Shown: piece by piece, positions 1-6,532 of the stretch
Layout: each line of letters opens with the position of its first letter
How positions within the stretch are numbered: the stretch's first letter is position 1
From: Candidatus Equinaster intestinalis
GTDB lineage: Bacteria; Bacillota_A; Clostridia; Oscillospirales; Acutalibacteraceae
NCBI GenBank assembly: GCA_018065375.1
Contig: JAGHTJ010000065.1
Span: forward strand, 1 to 6,541
Length of the DNA: 6,541 nt
Reading direction: 5' to 3'
Made by a program: the position numbers and the translations under genes
The notes under the pieces: generated by a model
What the model saw: only the letters and a program-made list of their open reading frames with translations
Told to the model about the DNA's origin: nothing
The model's database searches: none

Positions 1-2778
1 AATAAACTCATCACGGCTTCCCGCAGCCTCAAATAAATCGAGCTGACCGCCGCTGCTGTATCGGCGTTTTTCCTCAACCGCACCCATAACACTTTCAATG
101 CCGTAAATCATCTGCTTGCGGTTGTTTTCAAGACCGTCCATCGCGCCGCTTTTGATGAGTGTTTCGAGGGCTCGGCGGTTAAAGTCTCTGCAGGCAACAC
201 GACTGCAAAAATCATACATACTCTTATATTTTCCGTTTTGTGTGCGTTCTTCGATTATCCGCCCGATAAGCGAAACGCCGATGTTTTTAAGGGCGGTAAG
301 TCCGTAGCGGATTTCACCCTTTTCTCCCGTAAATTCCGCAAAGCTTTCGTTTACGCTCGGCGGTAAAAGCTTTATTCCGAGCCTTTTGGCTTCGGCGGTA
401 TATTGTGAAATTTTACCTGCGCTGTCAAGCACGCTCGAAAGCAGAGCGGCAAGATAAACGCTCGGATAATGGCATTTAAGGTATGCTGTTCGGTAGGCAA
501 TAACGCCGTAAGCCGCGGCGTGTCCCTTATTAAAGGCGTAGGAAGCAAATGCCGACATCTCATCAAAAATCTGACTTGCCACCTCTTCGGGAACACCCCT
601 TGACATAGCACCCTCGCATATAATATTGCCGTTTTCGTCCTTTTCGCCGTAAATGAATGCGGAGCGTTCCTTTTTCATAACATCGTGCTTTTTCTTGCTC
701 ATTGCCCGCCTTACTATATCGGCTCTGCCCATCGAATATCCCGCAAGGCTAACGCAAATCTGCATAACCTGCTCCTGGTATACGATACAGCCGTAGGTAA
801 CCTTTAAAATCGGCTCAAGTAAGGGGTGCGCATATTTTACGTCCTCGGGGTGGTGACGGTTGTGAATATACTTCGGTATTGAGTCCATCGGACCCGGTCT
901 GTAAAGGGATAAAATGGCGATTAAATCCTCGATGTTTTCGGGAACAAACTGCCTCAGGACCGACCTCATTCCCTCTGATTCAAACTGAAAAACACCGTCC
1001 GTAAAGCCCTGCGCCATCATGGCTATTGTTTGGCTGTCGTCAAGCGGAACATTTTCAATGTTAAAATCGGGCTCGGTTTTCCGTATTGCCTTTTCGGTAT
1101 CCGAAATTATGGTGATGTTGCGAAGTCCCAGAAAGTCCATTTTAAGCAGTCCCAACTCGTCAAGCGCCGTCATGGTATACTGGGTTACAACCGCCTCATC
1201 GTTTACCGAAAGGGGAACGTATTCGTTCAATGCTTTATCCGAAATAACAACACCGGCGGCGTGTGTAGAGGCATTTCTCGGCATACCCTCAAGCTTTACC
1301 GCCATATCTATCATCTTTTTAACCGATTCATCGGATTCGTACATATTTTTTAAATCGGCAGATTTTTTAAGGGCGGAAGCTATGGTTATTTTCATTTCCT
1401 GCGGAATAAGCTTTGCAACCTTGTCGCAAAGGGCGTAGGGAATATCCATAACCCTGCCCACGTCTCTTACTGCCGCTCTCGCCGCCATAGTTCCGAAGGT
1501 AACTATCTGTGCTACGCGCTCGGTGCCGTATTTTGCTACAACATAGTCTATAACCTCCTGCCGTTTTACAAAGCAGAAATCAATATCGAAATCGGGCATG
1601 GAAACCCTTTCGGGATTTAAAAAACGCTCAAAAAGCAGGTTGTAGCGAAGCGGGTCTATGCCGGTAATTCCGATACAGTATGCCGCAATGCTCGCCGCAC
1701 CGCTTCCTCTGCCGGGACCCACCGGAATATCGTGGGTTTTTGCATAGTTTACAAAATCGGCAACGATGAGATAGTAATCCACATATCCCATTTTGTTTAT
1801 TACGCCGAGCTCGTATTCAAGGCGCTCCACAGCCTCTTTTTTGGGGCTTTCACCGTAATTTTTCCGAAGCCCCTCGTAGCATTTTTCTCTGAAATATTCG
1901 AAATGGTCGCGCTCTCCTATATCAAAATATGGGAGTTTTATGTTTCCGAATTCAAAGGCAAAATTACATTTGCTTGCTATAACCTCGGTGTTTGAAATCG
2001 CTTCGGGTACGGCGGAAAAAATCTCCGCCATTTCCTGCTCGCTTTTCAAATAGAATTCATCGGTTTTGAATTCAAGGGTGTCCTTGTCGCCGAGCTTTTT
2101 GCCGGTTTGAACGCATAAAAGCACCTTGTGAGCCTCGCTGTCCTCGGGCAGGATATAGTGAACATCGTTGGTGGCAACAAGGGGAATACCGGTTTCATTC
2201 GAAATTCGGATAAGCCCCGCATTTACGCCCTTTTGCTCGTAAATTCCGTGGTCCTGAAGCTCTAAATAGTAGTTGCCCTCACCGAAAACATCACGGTACC
2301 AAAGCGCCGTATTTTTGGCTTCCTCGGTTCTGCTGTTTGAAATCAGCTTGGGAATTTCTCCGGCAAGGCAGGCGGAAAGACAAATAAGCCCATCGCTGTA
2401 TTTTTCGAGGAGCTCCTTGTCCACCCTCGGTTTTGAATAAAACCCTTCTGTAAAGGCGAGGGAGACCATCTTGATAAGGTTTTTGTAGCCCTGCTCGTTT
2501 TTGCAGAGCAGAACCAGATGAGAATATTCGCTGTCGTAAAATTTATCCTTGTCGGTGCGGCGCCTCGGTGCTACGTAAACCTCGCACCCGATAATGGCTT
2601 TAATGCCCTTTTCTTTTGCCTTTTTGTAGAACTCAACGGCACCGTACATAACGCCGTGGTCGGTTATTGCAATGGAGGTCTGTCCCAAATTTTTCGCGCG
2701 CTCAAGCAGTCCGTCTATACGGCAGCAGCCGTCAAGCAGACTGTATTCGGTATGAACGTGAAGATGCGAAAAAGCCAT
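1..2778 (-). CDS. dnaE: DNA polymerase III alpha subunit DnaE (partial, C-terminus beyond the left edge)
   Basis: Replicative DNA polymerase alpha subunit (C-family), which extends primers with dNTPs at the fork. Clostridia normally carry it alongside PolC. I read 926 codons without a stop from ATG at 2778 down to base 1; family members have about 1,150 residues, so roughly 230 C-terminal residues (rest of the clamp-binding region, OB fold, tau-binding end) lie outside. Visible in order: N-terminal PHP domain starting HLHVHTEYSLLDG (residues 5-17) with TDHG (39-42), GCEVYVAP (64-71) and NDVHY (204-208); palm with PVGPGRGSGAAS near 353-364; catalytic aspartates D398 and D400 in MPDFDIDFC and D548 in KMDFLGLRN; fingers with RPGPMDSIPKY (627-637), YQEQVMQI (667-674) and AFNKGHAAAYG (748-758); a helix-hairpin-helix-like stretch from about 826; and a clamp-binding-type QLDLF (912-916). 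The start is supported by GGGAGG four bases upstream, 12 bp after the whiA stop. No frameshift is seen. Identity is certain; assignment as DnaE rather than PolC rests on the N-terminal PHP and the lack of an inserted exonuclease domain. Confidence 0.98.
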   Translation of the reverse strand, partial: MAFSHLHVHTEYSLLDGCCRIDGLLERAKNLGQTSIAITDHGVMYGAVEFYKKAKEKGIKAIIGCEVYVAPRRRTDKDKFYDSEYSHLVLLCKNEQGYKNLIKMVSLAFTEGFYSKPRVDKELLEKYSDGLICLSACLAGEIPKLISNSRTEEAKNTALWYRDVFGEGNYYLELQDHGIYEQKGVNAGLIRISNETGIPLVATNDVHYILPEDSEAHKVLLCVQTGKKLGDKDTLEFKTDEFYLKSEQEMAEIFSAVPEAISNTEVIASKCNFAFEFGNIKLPYFDIGERDHFEYFREKCYEGLRKNYGESPKKEAVERLEYELGVINKMGYVDYYLIVADFVNYAKTHDIPVGPGRGSGAASIAAYCIGITGIDPLRYNLLFERFLNPERVSMPDFDIDFCFVKRQEVIDYVVAKYGTERVAQIVTFGTMAARAAVRDVGRVMDIPYALCDKVAKLIPQEMKITIASALKKSADLKNMYESDESVKKMIDMAVKLEGMPRNASTHAAGVVISDKALNEYVPLSVNDEAVVTQYTMTALDELGLLKMDFLGLRNITIISDTEKAIRKTEPDFNIENVPLDDSQTIAMMAQGFTDGVFQFESEGMRSVLRQFVPENIEDLIAILSLYRPGPMDSIPKYIHNRHHPEDVKYAHPLLEPILKVTYGCIVYQEQVMQICVSLAGYSMGRADIVRRAMSKKKHDVMKKERSAFIYGEKDENGNIICEGAMSRGVPEEVASQIFDEMSAFASYAFNKGHAAAYGVIAYRTAYLKCHYPSVYLAALLSSVLDSAGKISQYTAEAKRLGIKLLPPSVNESFAEFTGEKGEIRYGLTALKNIGVSLIGRIIEERTQNGKYKSMYDFCSRVACRDFNRRALETLIKSGAMDGLENNRKQMIYGIESVMGAVEEKRRYSSGGQLDLFEAAGSRDEFI

Positions 2779-2790
2779 AATTCCTCCCGG

Positions 2791-3651
2791 TTATATTTCC
2801 TTTGAAAGGTCGATAAGTCGTTGCAGTTTGTGATTGAGACCCGAGCGGGTCACCGAAAAACTGCATAGTTTACATAATTCTTCGAGAGACGCCTCTTGAT
2901 TTGCCATACGCAAAAGGGCTACCTCCTTTAAATCATCGGGCAGTGTTTCGAATTTTTCCTTCTTTATTATTTTTTCAATGGCGGTCCGTTGTTTAACCGA
3001 TGAATTTACTATTTTTCCGAGATTGAAAACCTCTATATTGGCGCGTCTGTTGGTATCGTTACGAAGCTCCTTTACCATCTTGGCTTCCATTATTTTAAGG
3101 GTTATGTTTCCGGCACCCATACAGGTTATCAGGTCTTCAACCGATTCGCTTTTTTTAATGTAAATAAGGTCGTATTTATCGCGGCGGGAGATGTAAAAAT
3201 CGAGACCTCTATTTGTCAGCAGATTGCAAAGATAATCGGTGTATTCCTTGTTTTTTACGCGAAAATCAATGCGAATGCTTTTGTCGGGGTCGCTTATCTG
3301 ACCGCAGGCTAAAAAGGCTCCGCGCAAAAAGGAATTAAGACAACATTCGTTTTCACTTAAAACAAAATTTTCGAGATATTCCTTTAAAACCGCGGCATCG
3401 TTTTCGGTAAGCGAAACCTTGTAGGTTGGGCGGATTCCGTCAGAGCCCGCGGAGCGAACAGAGAGCCGCAAAGTTTTGTGAAGAAGATAGCCGAAATTTT
3501 GCGCTACTGCGGCGGTTCCCGATAAAAAAGATATGTTTTTGCGCGAAAAATCAAGTCCGAACACCGCCATTGCAGAGAGCTCTGCTTTACGGCAACATTC
3601 GGATACCTTGAGTTTACATAATTCAGTTTTCAATTCGGCAGAGAATGACAT
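2791..3651 (-). CDS. whiA: DNA-binding protein WhiA (sporulation/division regulator family)
   Basis: WhiA homologue of 286 residues, close to the usual size of about 300. In Streptomyces it activates sporulation-septation genes; in Bacillus, where no transcriptional role is clear, it affects division and chromosome segregation. It should act on the nucleoid. Visible: N-terminal SFSAELKTELCKL with the paired-Cys segment ECCRKAELSAM (18-28); degenerate LAGLIDADG-like motif FLRGAFLACGQISDPDK (108-124); linker with MGAGNITLKIMEAK (178-191) and RNDTNRRANIEVFNLGKIV (197-215); C-terminal helix-turn-helix with LPDDLKEVALLR (237-248), ASLEELCKL (254-262) and SVTRSGLNHKLQRL (266-279). I chose ATG 3651 because AAGGAG sits six bases upstream and family proteins begin at this MSFS-like point; an in-frame ATG at 3708 would add 19 residues unlike the family and overlap murB by 47 bp. 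It follows murB by 10 bp and precedes dnaE by 12 bp. No rapZ or glmR lies upstream, unlike many Firmicutes. Confidence 0.95.
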   Translation of the reverse strand: MSFSAELKTELCKLKVSECCRKAELSAMAVFGLDFSRKNISFLSGTAAVAQNFGYLLHKTLRLSVRSAGSDGIRPTYKVSLTENDAAVLKEYLENFVLSENECCLNSFLRGAFLACGQISDPDKSIRIDFRVKNKEYTDYLCNLLTNRGLDFYISRRDKYDLIYIKKSESVEDLITCMGAGNITLKIMEAKMVKELRNDTNRRANIEVFNLGKIVNSSVKQRTAIEKIIKKEKFETLPDDLKEVALLRMANQEASLEELCKLCSFSVTRSGLNHKLQRLIDLSKEI

Positions 3652-3657
3652 ATTCTT

Positions 3658-3663
3658 CTCCTT
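3658..3663 (-). promoter_or_regulatory. whiA ribosome binding site (decides the start)
   Basis: AAGGAG on the minus strand, six bases before ATG 3651. Its first two bases are the last two of the murB TAA stop (3662-3664), so murB termination and whiA initiation are immediately adjacent and may be translationally coupled (inference). This site argues against the longer in-frame start at 3708. Confidence 0.85.
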
Positions 3664-4546
3664 ATAAGTATATAACTTCTCTTTCGAGCATAATTCCCGA
3701 GTCTTCAAAAACCTTTTGGCGTACTGCCTCGATTACCGCCTTAACGTCTTTAGCGGTTGCATTTTTGCAGTTTATTACAAATCCTGCGTGCTTTTCGGAA
3801 ACCTTTGCACCGCCGATACTAAATCCCTTTAAACCGCTCTTTTCTATCAGCGCACCGGCAAAATTTCCTTCGGGGCGCTTGAATGTGCTTCCCGCACTCG
3901 GAAAATCGAGGGGCTGTTTGGCTTTGCGGCGAGAAATAAAATCGTCCATGTTAGCCTTGATTTCGGATTTGGGAGCCTCATTAAGAGCAAATTTAACGCT
4001 TAAAATTACGCTCCCATTTTCTTTGAAAATACTCGTGCGGTAGCCGAGCTTCATATTTTTGGCGCTGATTGTTTTGATTTTTTCACCGTCAAAAATTTTG
4101 GCGCTTACAATAATATCCTTTATTTCACCGCCGTAGGCTCCTGCGTTCATAAAAACCGCTCCGCCCACGCTTCCGGGTATGCCGAAGGCAAATTCAAGAC
4201 CCGAAAGTCCTCTCTCCAGAGCCGTTTTGCATACCGAGGAGAGAAGCGCACCGGAACAGCAGCTGATGCTGTTTTTATTTACCGTAATTCTCTTGATTTT
4301 TGAAAGGGTAATAACAACTCCCTTTATACCCTCATCATTTATCAAAACATTTGAGCCGTTGCCGAGAAGTGTGATTTTTATACCGTTTTCTTTGCAAAAA
4401 TCGTAAACATTCTCAAGTTGCCTAAAGCTTTTCGGCATAACAAAAATTTCCGCATTGCCCCCGATTTTAAAGGAGGTGTGGTTTTTCAGCGGCTCATTTT
4501 CCTTAAATGCTATTGAATATTCATTTAAAAAGGACTTTATATCCAT
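3662..4546 (-). CDS. murB: UDP-N-acetylenolpyruvoylglucosamine reductase MurB
   Basis: Cytoplasmic FAD enzyme that uses NADPH to reduce UDP-GlcNAc-enolpyruvate to UDP-MurNAc, the second committed step of peptidoglycan precursor synthesis. The protein has 294 residues, normal for the shorter type II MurB of Gram-positives. Visible: FAD-binding region with NHTSFKIGGNAEIFV (22-36) and LLGNGSNVLI (60-69); GLEFAFGIPGSVGGAVFMNAGAYGG (116-140), the family signature; LGYRTSIFK (167-175) with presumed catalytic R170; FPSAGSTFKRP (215-225) with proton-donor S220; AGFVINCKNATAKDV (254-268); and C-terminal LEREV with presumed catalytic E290. It ends four residues after E290, so the usual short tail is trimmed. 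The start at 4546 has GGAGGG four bases upstream (4551-4556). It sits 14 bp after the ROK kinase gene and 10 bp before whiA. Residue roles are by family comparison from memory; identity is firm. Confidence 0.98.
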   Translation of the reverse strand: MDIKSFLNEYSIAFKENEPLKNHTSFKIGGNAEIFVMPKSFRQLENVYDFCKENGIKITLLGNGSNVLINDEGIKGVVITLSKIKRITVNKNSISCCSGALLSSVCKTALERGLSGLEFAFGIPGSVGGAVFMNAGAYGGEIKDIIVSAKIFDGEKIKTISAKNMKLGYRTSIFKENGSVILSVKFALNEAPKSEIKANMDDFISRRKAKQPLDFPSAGSTFKRPEGNFAGALIEKSGLKGFSIGGAKVSEKHAGFVINCKNATAKDVKAVIEAVRQKVFEDSGIMLEREVIYL

Positions 4547-4560
4547 AAAACCCTCCGATT

Positions 4561-5517
4561 TTATTTATATAATTTGCAAAGGAAGGCGGCACCGATTATG
4601 CCGGCGTTGTTGCCGAGCTCGGCAATTTTAAGCTCGGTTCGGTTTTTCATATCCTTGCAGAAATCCTTTTCGTCAATCTTTTTCTGTAAGGGCACGAGCA
4701 GATAATCGCGCTCGTTGGAAATTCCTCCGCCGATACATATAACCTCGGGCTGGAAAATATTTATCATATTTAAAACACCGGTTTGAACGTAACCTATATA
4801 GGTATCAACTACCTTTGCGGCGGCGGCATCGCCCTTACGCATGGCATCGAATGCCGTTCTGCCGTTTGCGCCGCTCGTTTTTCCGCCTGCAAGCTCCCAC
4901 ATAAGGGAGTTTTTGTTTTTGCGCATTGCCATTTTGGTCTGACGTATAAGAGCCGTTGCCGAGGCGTATGCCTCCCAGCAGCCTCTTCTTCCGCAACCGC
5001 ACTGAACTCCGCCCTTCTTGATAACGGTATGACCGAGCTCGCCGCCTGCGCCGTTAAAACCGGAATAAATTTTTCCGTCTATAATAATTCCGCCGCCTAC
5101 ACCCGTTCCGAGTGTGATTGCAATAAGATTTTTTCTGCCCTTGCCGGCACCCGCGAGAAGCTCACCGTATGCGGCGGCATTGGCATCGTTTTCAATGTAA
5201 AATTTGAAACCGGTGCGCTCGTGAAGCATCTGGCATAGCGGAAGGTCAAAAAAGCCGAGATTGGTGGCACGGTGAACAACTCCGCTTTTCGCATCTACAG
5301 CACCCGGAGAGCCGATACCTACTGCATATATTTCGTCTTTGCTTATTTTAGCATCCTCTATTGCCTTTTCAACCGAAAGGGCTATATCGTCCACAATTTC
5401 ATCGGGAGTTCTGCCCCTCGTGGTTTTAAGCTTGCTTTTACCTATAATATTGTAGTTTTCGTCAACTACACCGGTGGCGATATTGGTACCGCCCAAATCG
5501 ATTCCCAAATAGTACAT
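4561..5517 (-). CDS. glcK: ROK-family sugar kinase, probable glucokinase
   Basis: Cytosolic ATP-dependent hexokinase of the ROK family, probably converting glucose to glucose 6-phosphate. The protein has 318 residues, typical for the family. Visible: N-terminal phosphate-binding GIDLGGTN (5-12); GIGSPGAVD (67-75) followed by ATNLGFFDLPL (84-94), a pattern I associate with the putative-glucokinase branch; ENDANAAAYGE (109-119) with catalytic D111; second nucleotide loop TLGTGVGGGI (135-144); sugar-contact E160 and H163 in GGELGHT; and zinc motif CGCGRRGCWEAYAS (173-186), with C173, C175 and C180 plus H163 as likely zinc ligands and E182 as a sugar contact. GGGIS (263-267) closes the ATP site. 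There is no N-terminal helix-turn-helix, so it is an enzyme and not an NagC/XylR-type repressor. The gene lies between hprK and murB, a link to carbon status. Sugar specificity (glucose, mannose, N-acetyl-sugar) cannot be settled by reading; the symbol is tentative. Confidence 0.92.
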   Translation of the reverse strand: MYYLGIDLGGTNIATGVVDENYNIIGKSKLKTTRGRTPDEIVDDIALSVEKAIEDAKISKDEIYAVGIGSPGAVDAKSGVVHRATNLGFFDLPLCQMLHERTGFKFYIENDANAAAYGELLAGAGKGRKNLIAITLGTGVGGGIIIDGKIYSGFNGAGGELGHTVIKKGGVQCGCGRRGCWEAYASATALIRQTKMAMRKNKNSLMWELAGGKTSGANGRTAFDAMRKGDAAAAKVVDTYIGYVQTGVLNMINIFQPEVICIGGGISNERDYLLVPLQKKIDEKDFCKDMKNRTELKIAELGNNAGIIGAAFLCKLYK

Positions 5518-5530
5518 TGCCTGAAATTTT

Positions 5531-5537
5531 CTCCTTT
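5531..5537 (-). promoter_or_regulatory. ROK kinase ribosome binding site with long spacing
   Basis: AAAGGAG on the minus strand is the only SD-like element before ATG 5517, but 13 bases separate it from the start, more than the usual 5-9. I found no alternative in-frame start codon in the gap, and the protein begins correctly for the family (MYYLGIDLGGTN). The long spacing may lower initiation efficiency (inference). Confidence 0.6.
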
Positions 5538-5547
5538 GCTGAATGTG

Positions 5548-6504
5548 TTAAAATGCTTCAACCGAATCTTCGGTTGCGTCCTTGCCGCCCATACCGAGCT
5601 TTTTAAGCAGGTCTTCTGCGGCGTTGTAGCCGAGCTTCTTCTGACGGTTGTTCATAGCGGCAACCTCGATAATTACCGCAAGGTTTCTGCCCGGCTTTAC
5701 CGGAATGGTGATGGAAGAAATATCCAAACCGAGAATATTTGTGGTCTGGTCTTCGAGTCCCATACGGTCATAAACCTTGTTGGAATCCCATTGCTCGATG
5801 TTTACAATGAGGTCAATTTTTTCGGTAAGCTTTACGGCACCTACACCGAATATACGGCTGGCATTGATAATTCCTATGCCGCGAAGCTCGATAAAGTGGC
5901 GTATATTGTCGGGAGCAGAGCCTACGAGCGATTTTCCCGAAACCTTTCTTATTTCCACTGCATCATCGGCTATAAGGCGGTGACCTCTTTTTACAAGCTC
6001 AATGGCGGTTTCGCTTTTACCTACGCCGCTTTCACCGAGCAAAAGTATACCTTCGCCGTAAACCTCAACCAAAACGCCGTGACGTGTGATACGGGGAGCA
6101 AGCTGTAAATTAAGATATGCGATGAGCGCCGCCATAAATTCCGAAGTACCGGTAGAGGTTTTAAAAAGCGGAACCGAAAATTTTTCTGCACATGGAATAA
6201 ATCTTTCGGCAATATCAAGACCCCTCGTTACAACAACTGCGGAGGGCTTTGTGGCAAAGAAATCCGAGGTTGATTTTTCGAATTCTTCATTCGAGAGGGT
6301 AGAAAGGTATAACGCTTCGGTTTTACCTATAATCTGTATTCTCGAATTGTCATACAGCTCGTAATAGCCGGCAAACTGAAGTCCCGGCTTATTGATTTCC
6401 GCACTTCCGATAAGAATATTTTCTGCATCTTCGGGAAGATACAGGGTTTCCAGGTTGTGCTCTTTTATTATTTTCGATAACGGTACTGTAAATTCCTGCT
6501 TCAT
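5548..6504 (-). CDS. hprK: HPr kinase/phosphorylase HprK/P
   Basis: Bifunctional enzyme that phosphorylates HPr on Ser46 and removes the phosphate by phosphorolysis; HPr-Ser-P is the CcpA co-repressor in Firmicute carbon catabolite control. It acts as a hexamer in the cytosol. The protein has 318 residues, normal length. Visible: variable N-terminal domain (about 1-130); RHGVLVEVYGEG (141-152) with conserved H142; Walker A GESGVGKSE (157-165) with K163 and S164; GHRLIADDAV (174-183) with D180/D181; family signature ELRGIGIINASRIFG (206-220); EQWDSNKVYDRMGLE (237-251); and the C-terminal VKPGRN (269-274) with GYNAAEDLLKKLG (292-304). All kinase/phosphorylase motifs are intact. It is the first gene of the cluster and is followed after 30 bp by the ROK kinase. 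ATG 6504 has a weak SD (AAGGGGG) 12 bases upstream. No HPr or PTS gene is in the window. Confidence 0.98.
   Translation of the reverse strand: MKQEFTVPLSKIIKEHNLETLYLPEDAENILIGSAEINKPGLQFAGYYELYDNSRIQIIGKTEALYLSTLSNEEFEKSTSDFFATKPSAVVVTRGLDIAERFIPCAEKFSVPLFKTSTGTSEFMAALIAYLNLQLAPRITRHGVLVEVYGEGILLLGESGVGKSETAIELVKRGHRLIADDAVEIRKVSGKSLVGSAPDNIRHFIELRGIGIINASRIFGVGAVKLTEKIDLIVNIEQWDSNKVYDRMGLEDQTTNILGLDISSITIPVKPGRNLAVIIEVAAMNNRQKKLGYNAAEDLLKKLGMGGKDATEDSVEAF
5559..5576. repeat. Perfect 8-bp inverted repeat at the 3' end of hprK
   Basis: CAACCGAA and TTCGGTTG form a perfect 8-bp inverted repeat separated by 2 bp (equivalently a 7-bp stem with a 4-base loop). It lies within the last codons of hprK (encoding TEDSVE). 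In the minus-strand transcript the stem is followed by AAGC and then a short run of four U, so it resembles a weak or degenerate terminator or an RNA processing/stability hairpin between hprK and the kinase gene. The U run is too short and too far from the stem for a confident terminator call. Confidence 0.5.
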
Positions 6505-6516
6505 AATAAAAAAATG

Positions 6517-6523
6517 CCCCCTT
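6517..6523 (-). promoter_or_regulatory. hprK ribosome binding site (weak, long spacing)
   Basis: AAGGGGG on the minus strand, one base off AAGGAGG, lies 12 bases upstream of ATG 6504 across an A/T-rich spacer with a run of seven T. No better SD or in-frame start is nearer, and the protein start fits the HprK family. The site is probably functional but weak. Confidence 0.55.
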
Positions 6524-6532
6524 ATATCAATA

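Larger units (their letters stand above)
1..6504 (-). other. Putative operon hprK-ROK kinase-murB-whiA-dnaE
   Basis: Five same-strand genes have gaps of 30, 14, 10 and 12 bp and an SD before each start. No promoter of recognisable quality or intrinsic terminator lies between them, apart from the weak hairpin at 5559-5576. Promoters inside coding regions cannot be excluded. The unit probably begins upstream of 6541 and continues left past dnaE. Confidence 0.75.

Noticed and set aside
1019..1438. 139-codon plus-strand open frame inside dnaE
   Set aside because: Antisense to the polymerase palm region, including the D548 motif. The dnaE frame is uninterrupted here and the antisense product is not protein-like.
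3652..3708. Longer WhiA start at ATG 3708, adding 19 residues
   Set aside because: The extension overlaps murB by 47 bp and does not resemble WhiA N-termini. AAGGAG six bases before ATG 3651 identifies the real start.
3645..4043. 132-codon plus-strand open frame across the murB 3' end
   Set aside because: Antisense to conserved MurB motifs (GYRTS, AGSTFKRP); no independent support.
5545..5576. Intrinsic terminator after hprK
   Set aside because: The stem is only 8 bp, is half A/T, lies before the stop codon, and is followed after four bases by only four U. Listed as an inverted repeat instead.
5272..6108. 278-codon open frame on the plus strand, opposite hprK and the ROK kinase
   Set aside because: It lies wholly antisense to two unmistakable genes with intact motifs, its translation has no recognisable domain, and no SD was noted before its start. 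It is a by-product of codon bias on the other strand.
6521..6529. TGATATAAG as the minus-strand hprK promoter -10
   Set aside because: Transcription would begin only about 10 bases before the ATG and would exclude most of the AAGGGGG SD at 6517-6523, and the -35 region is not convincing. The real hprK promoter is probably further upstream, beyond the window.
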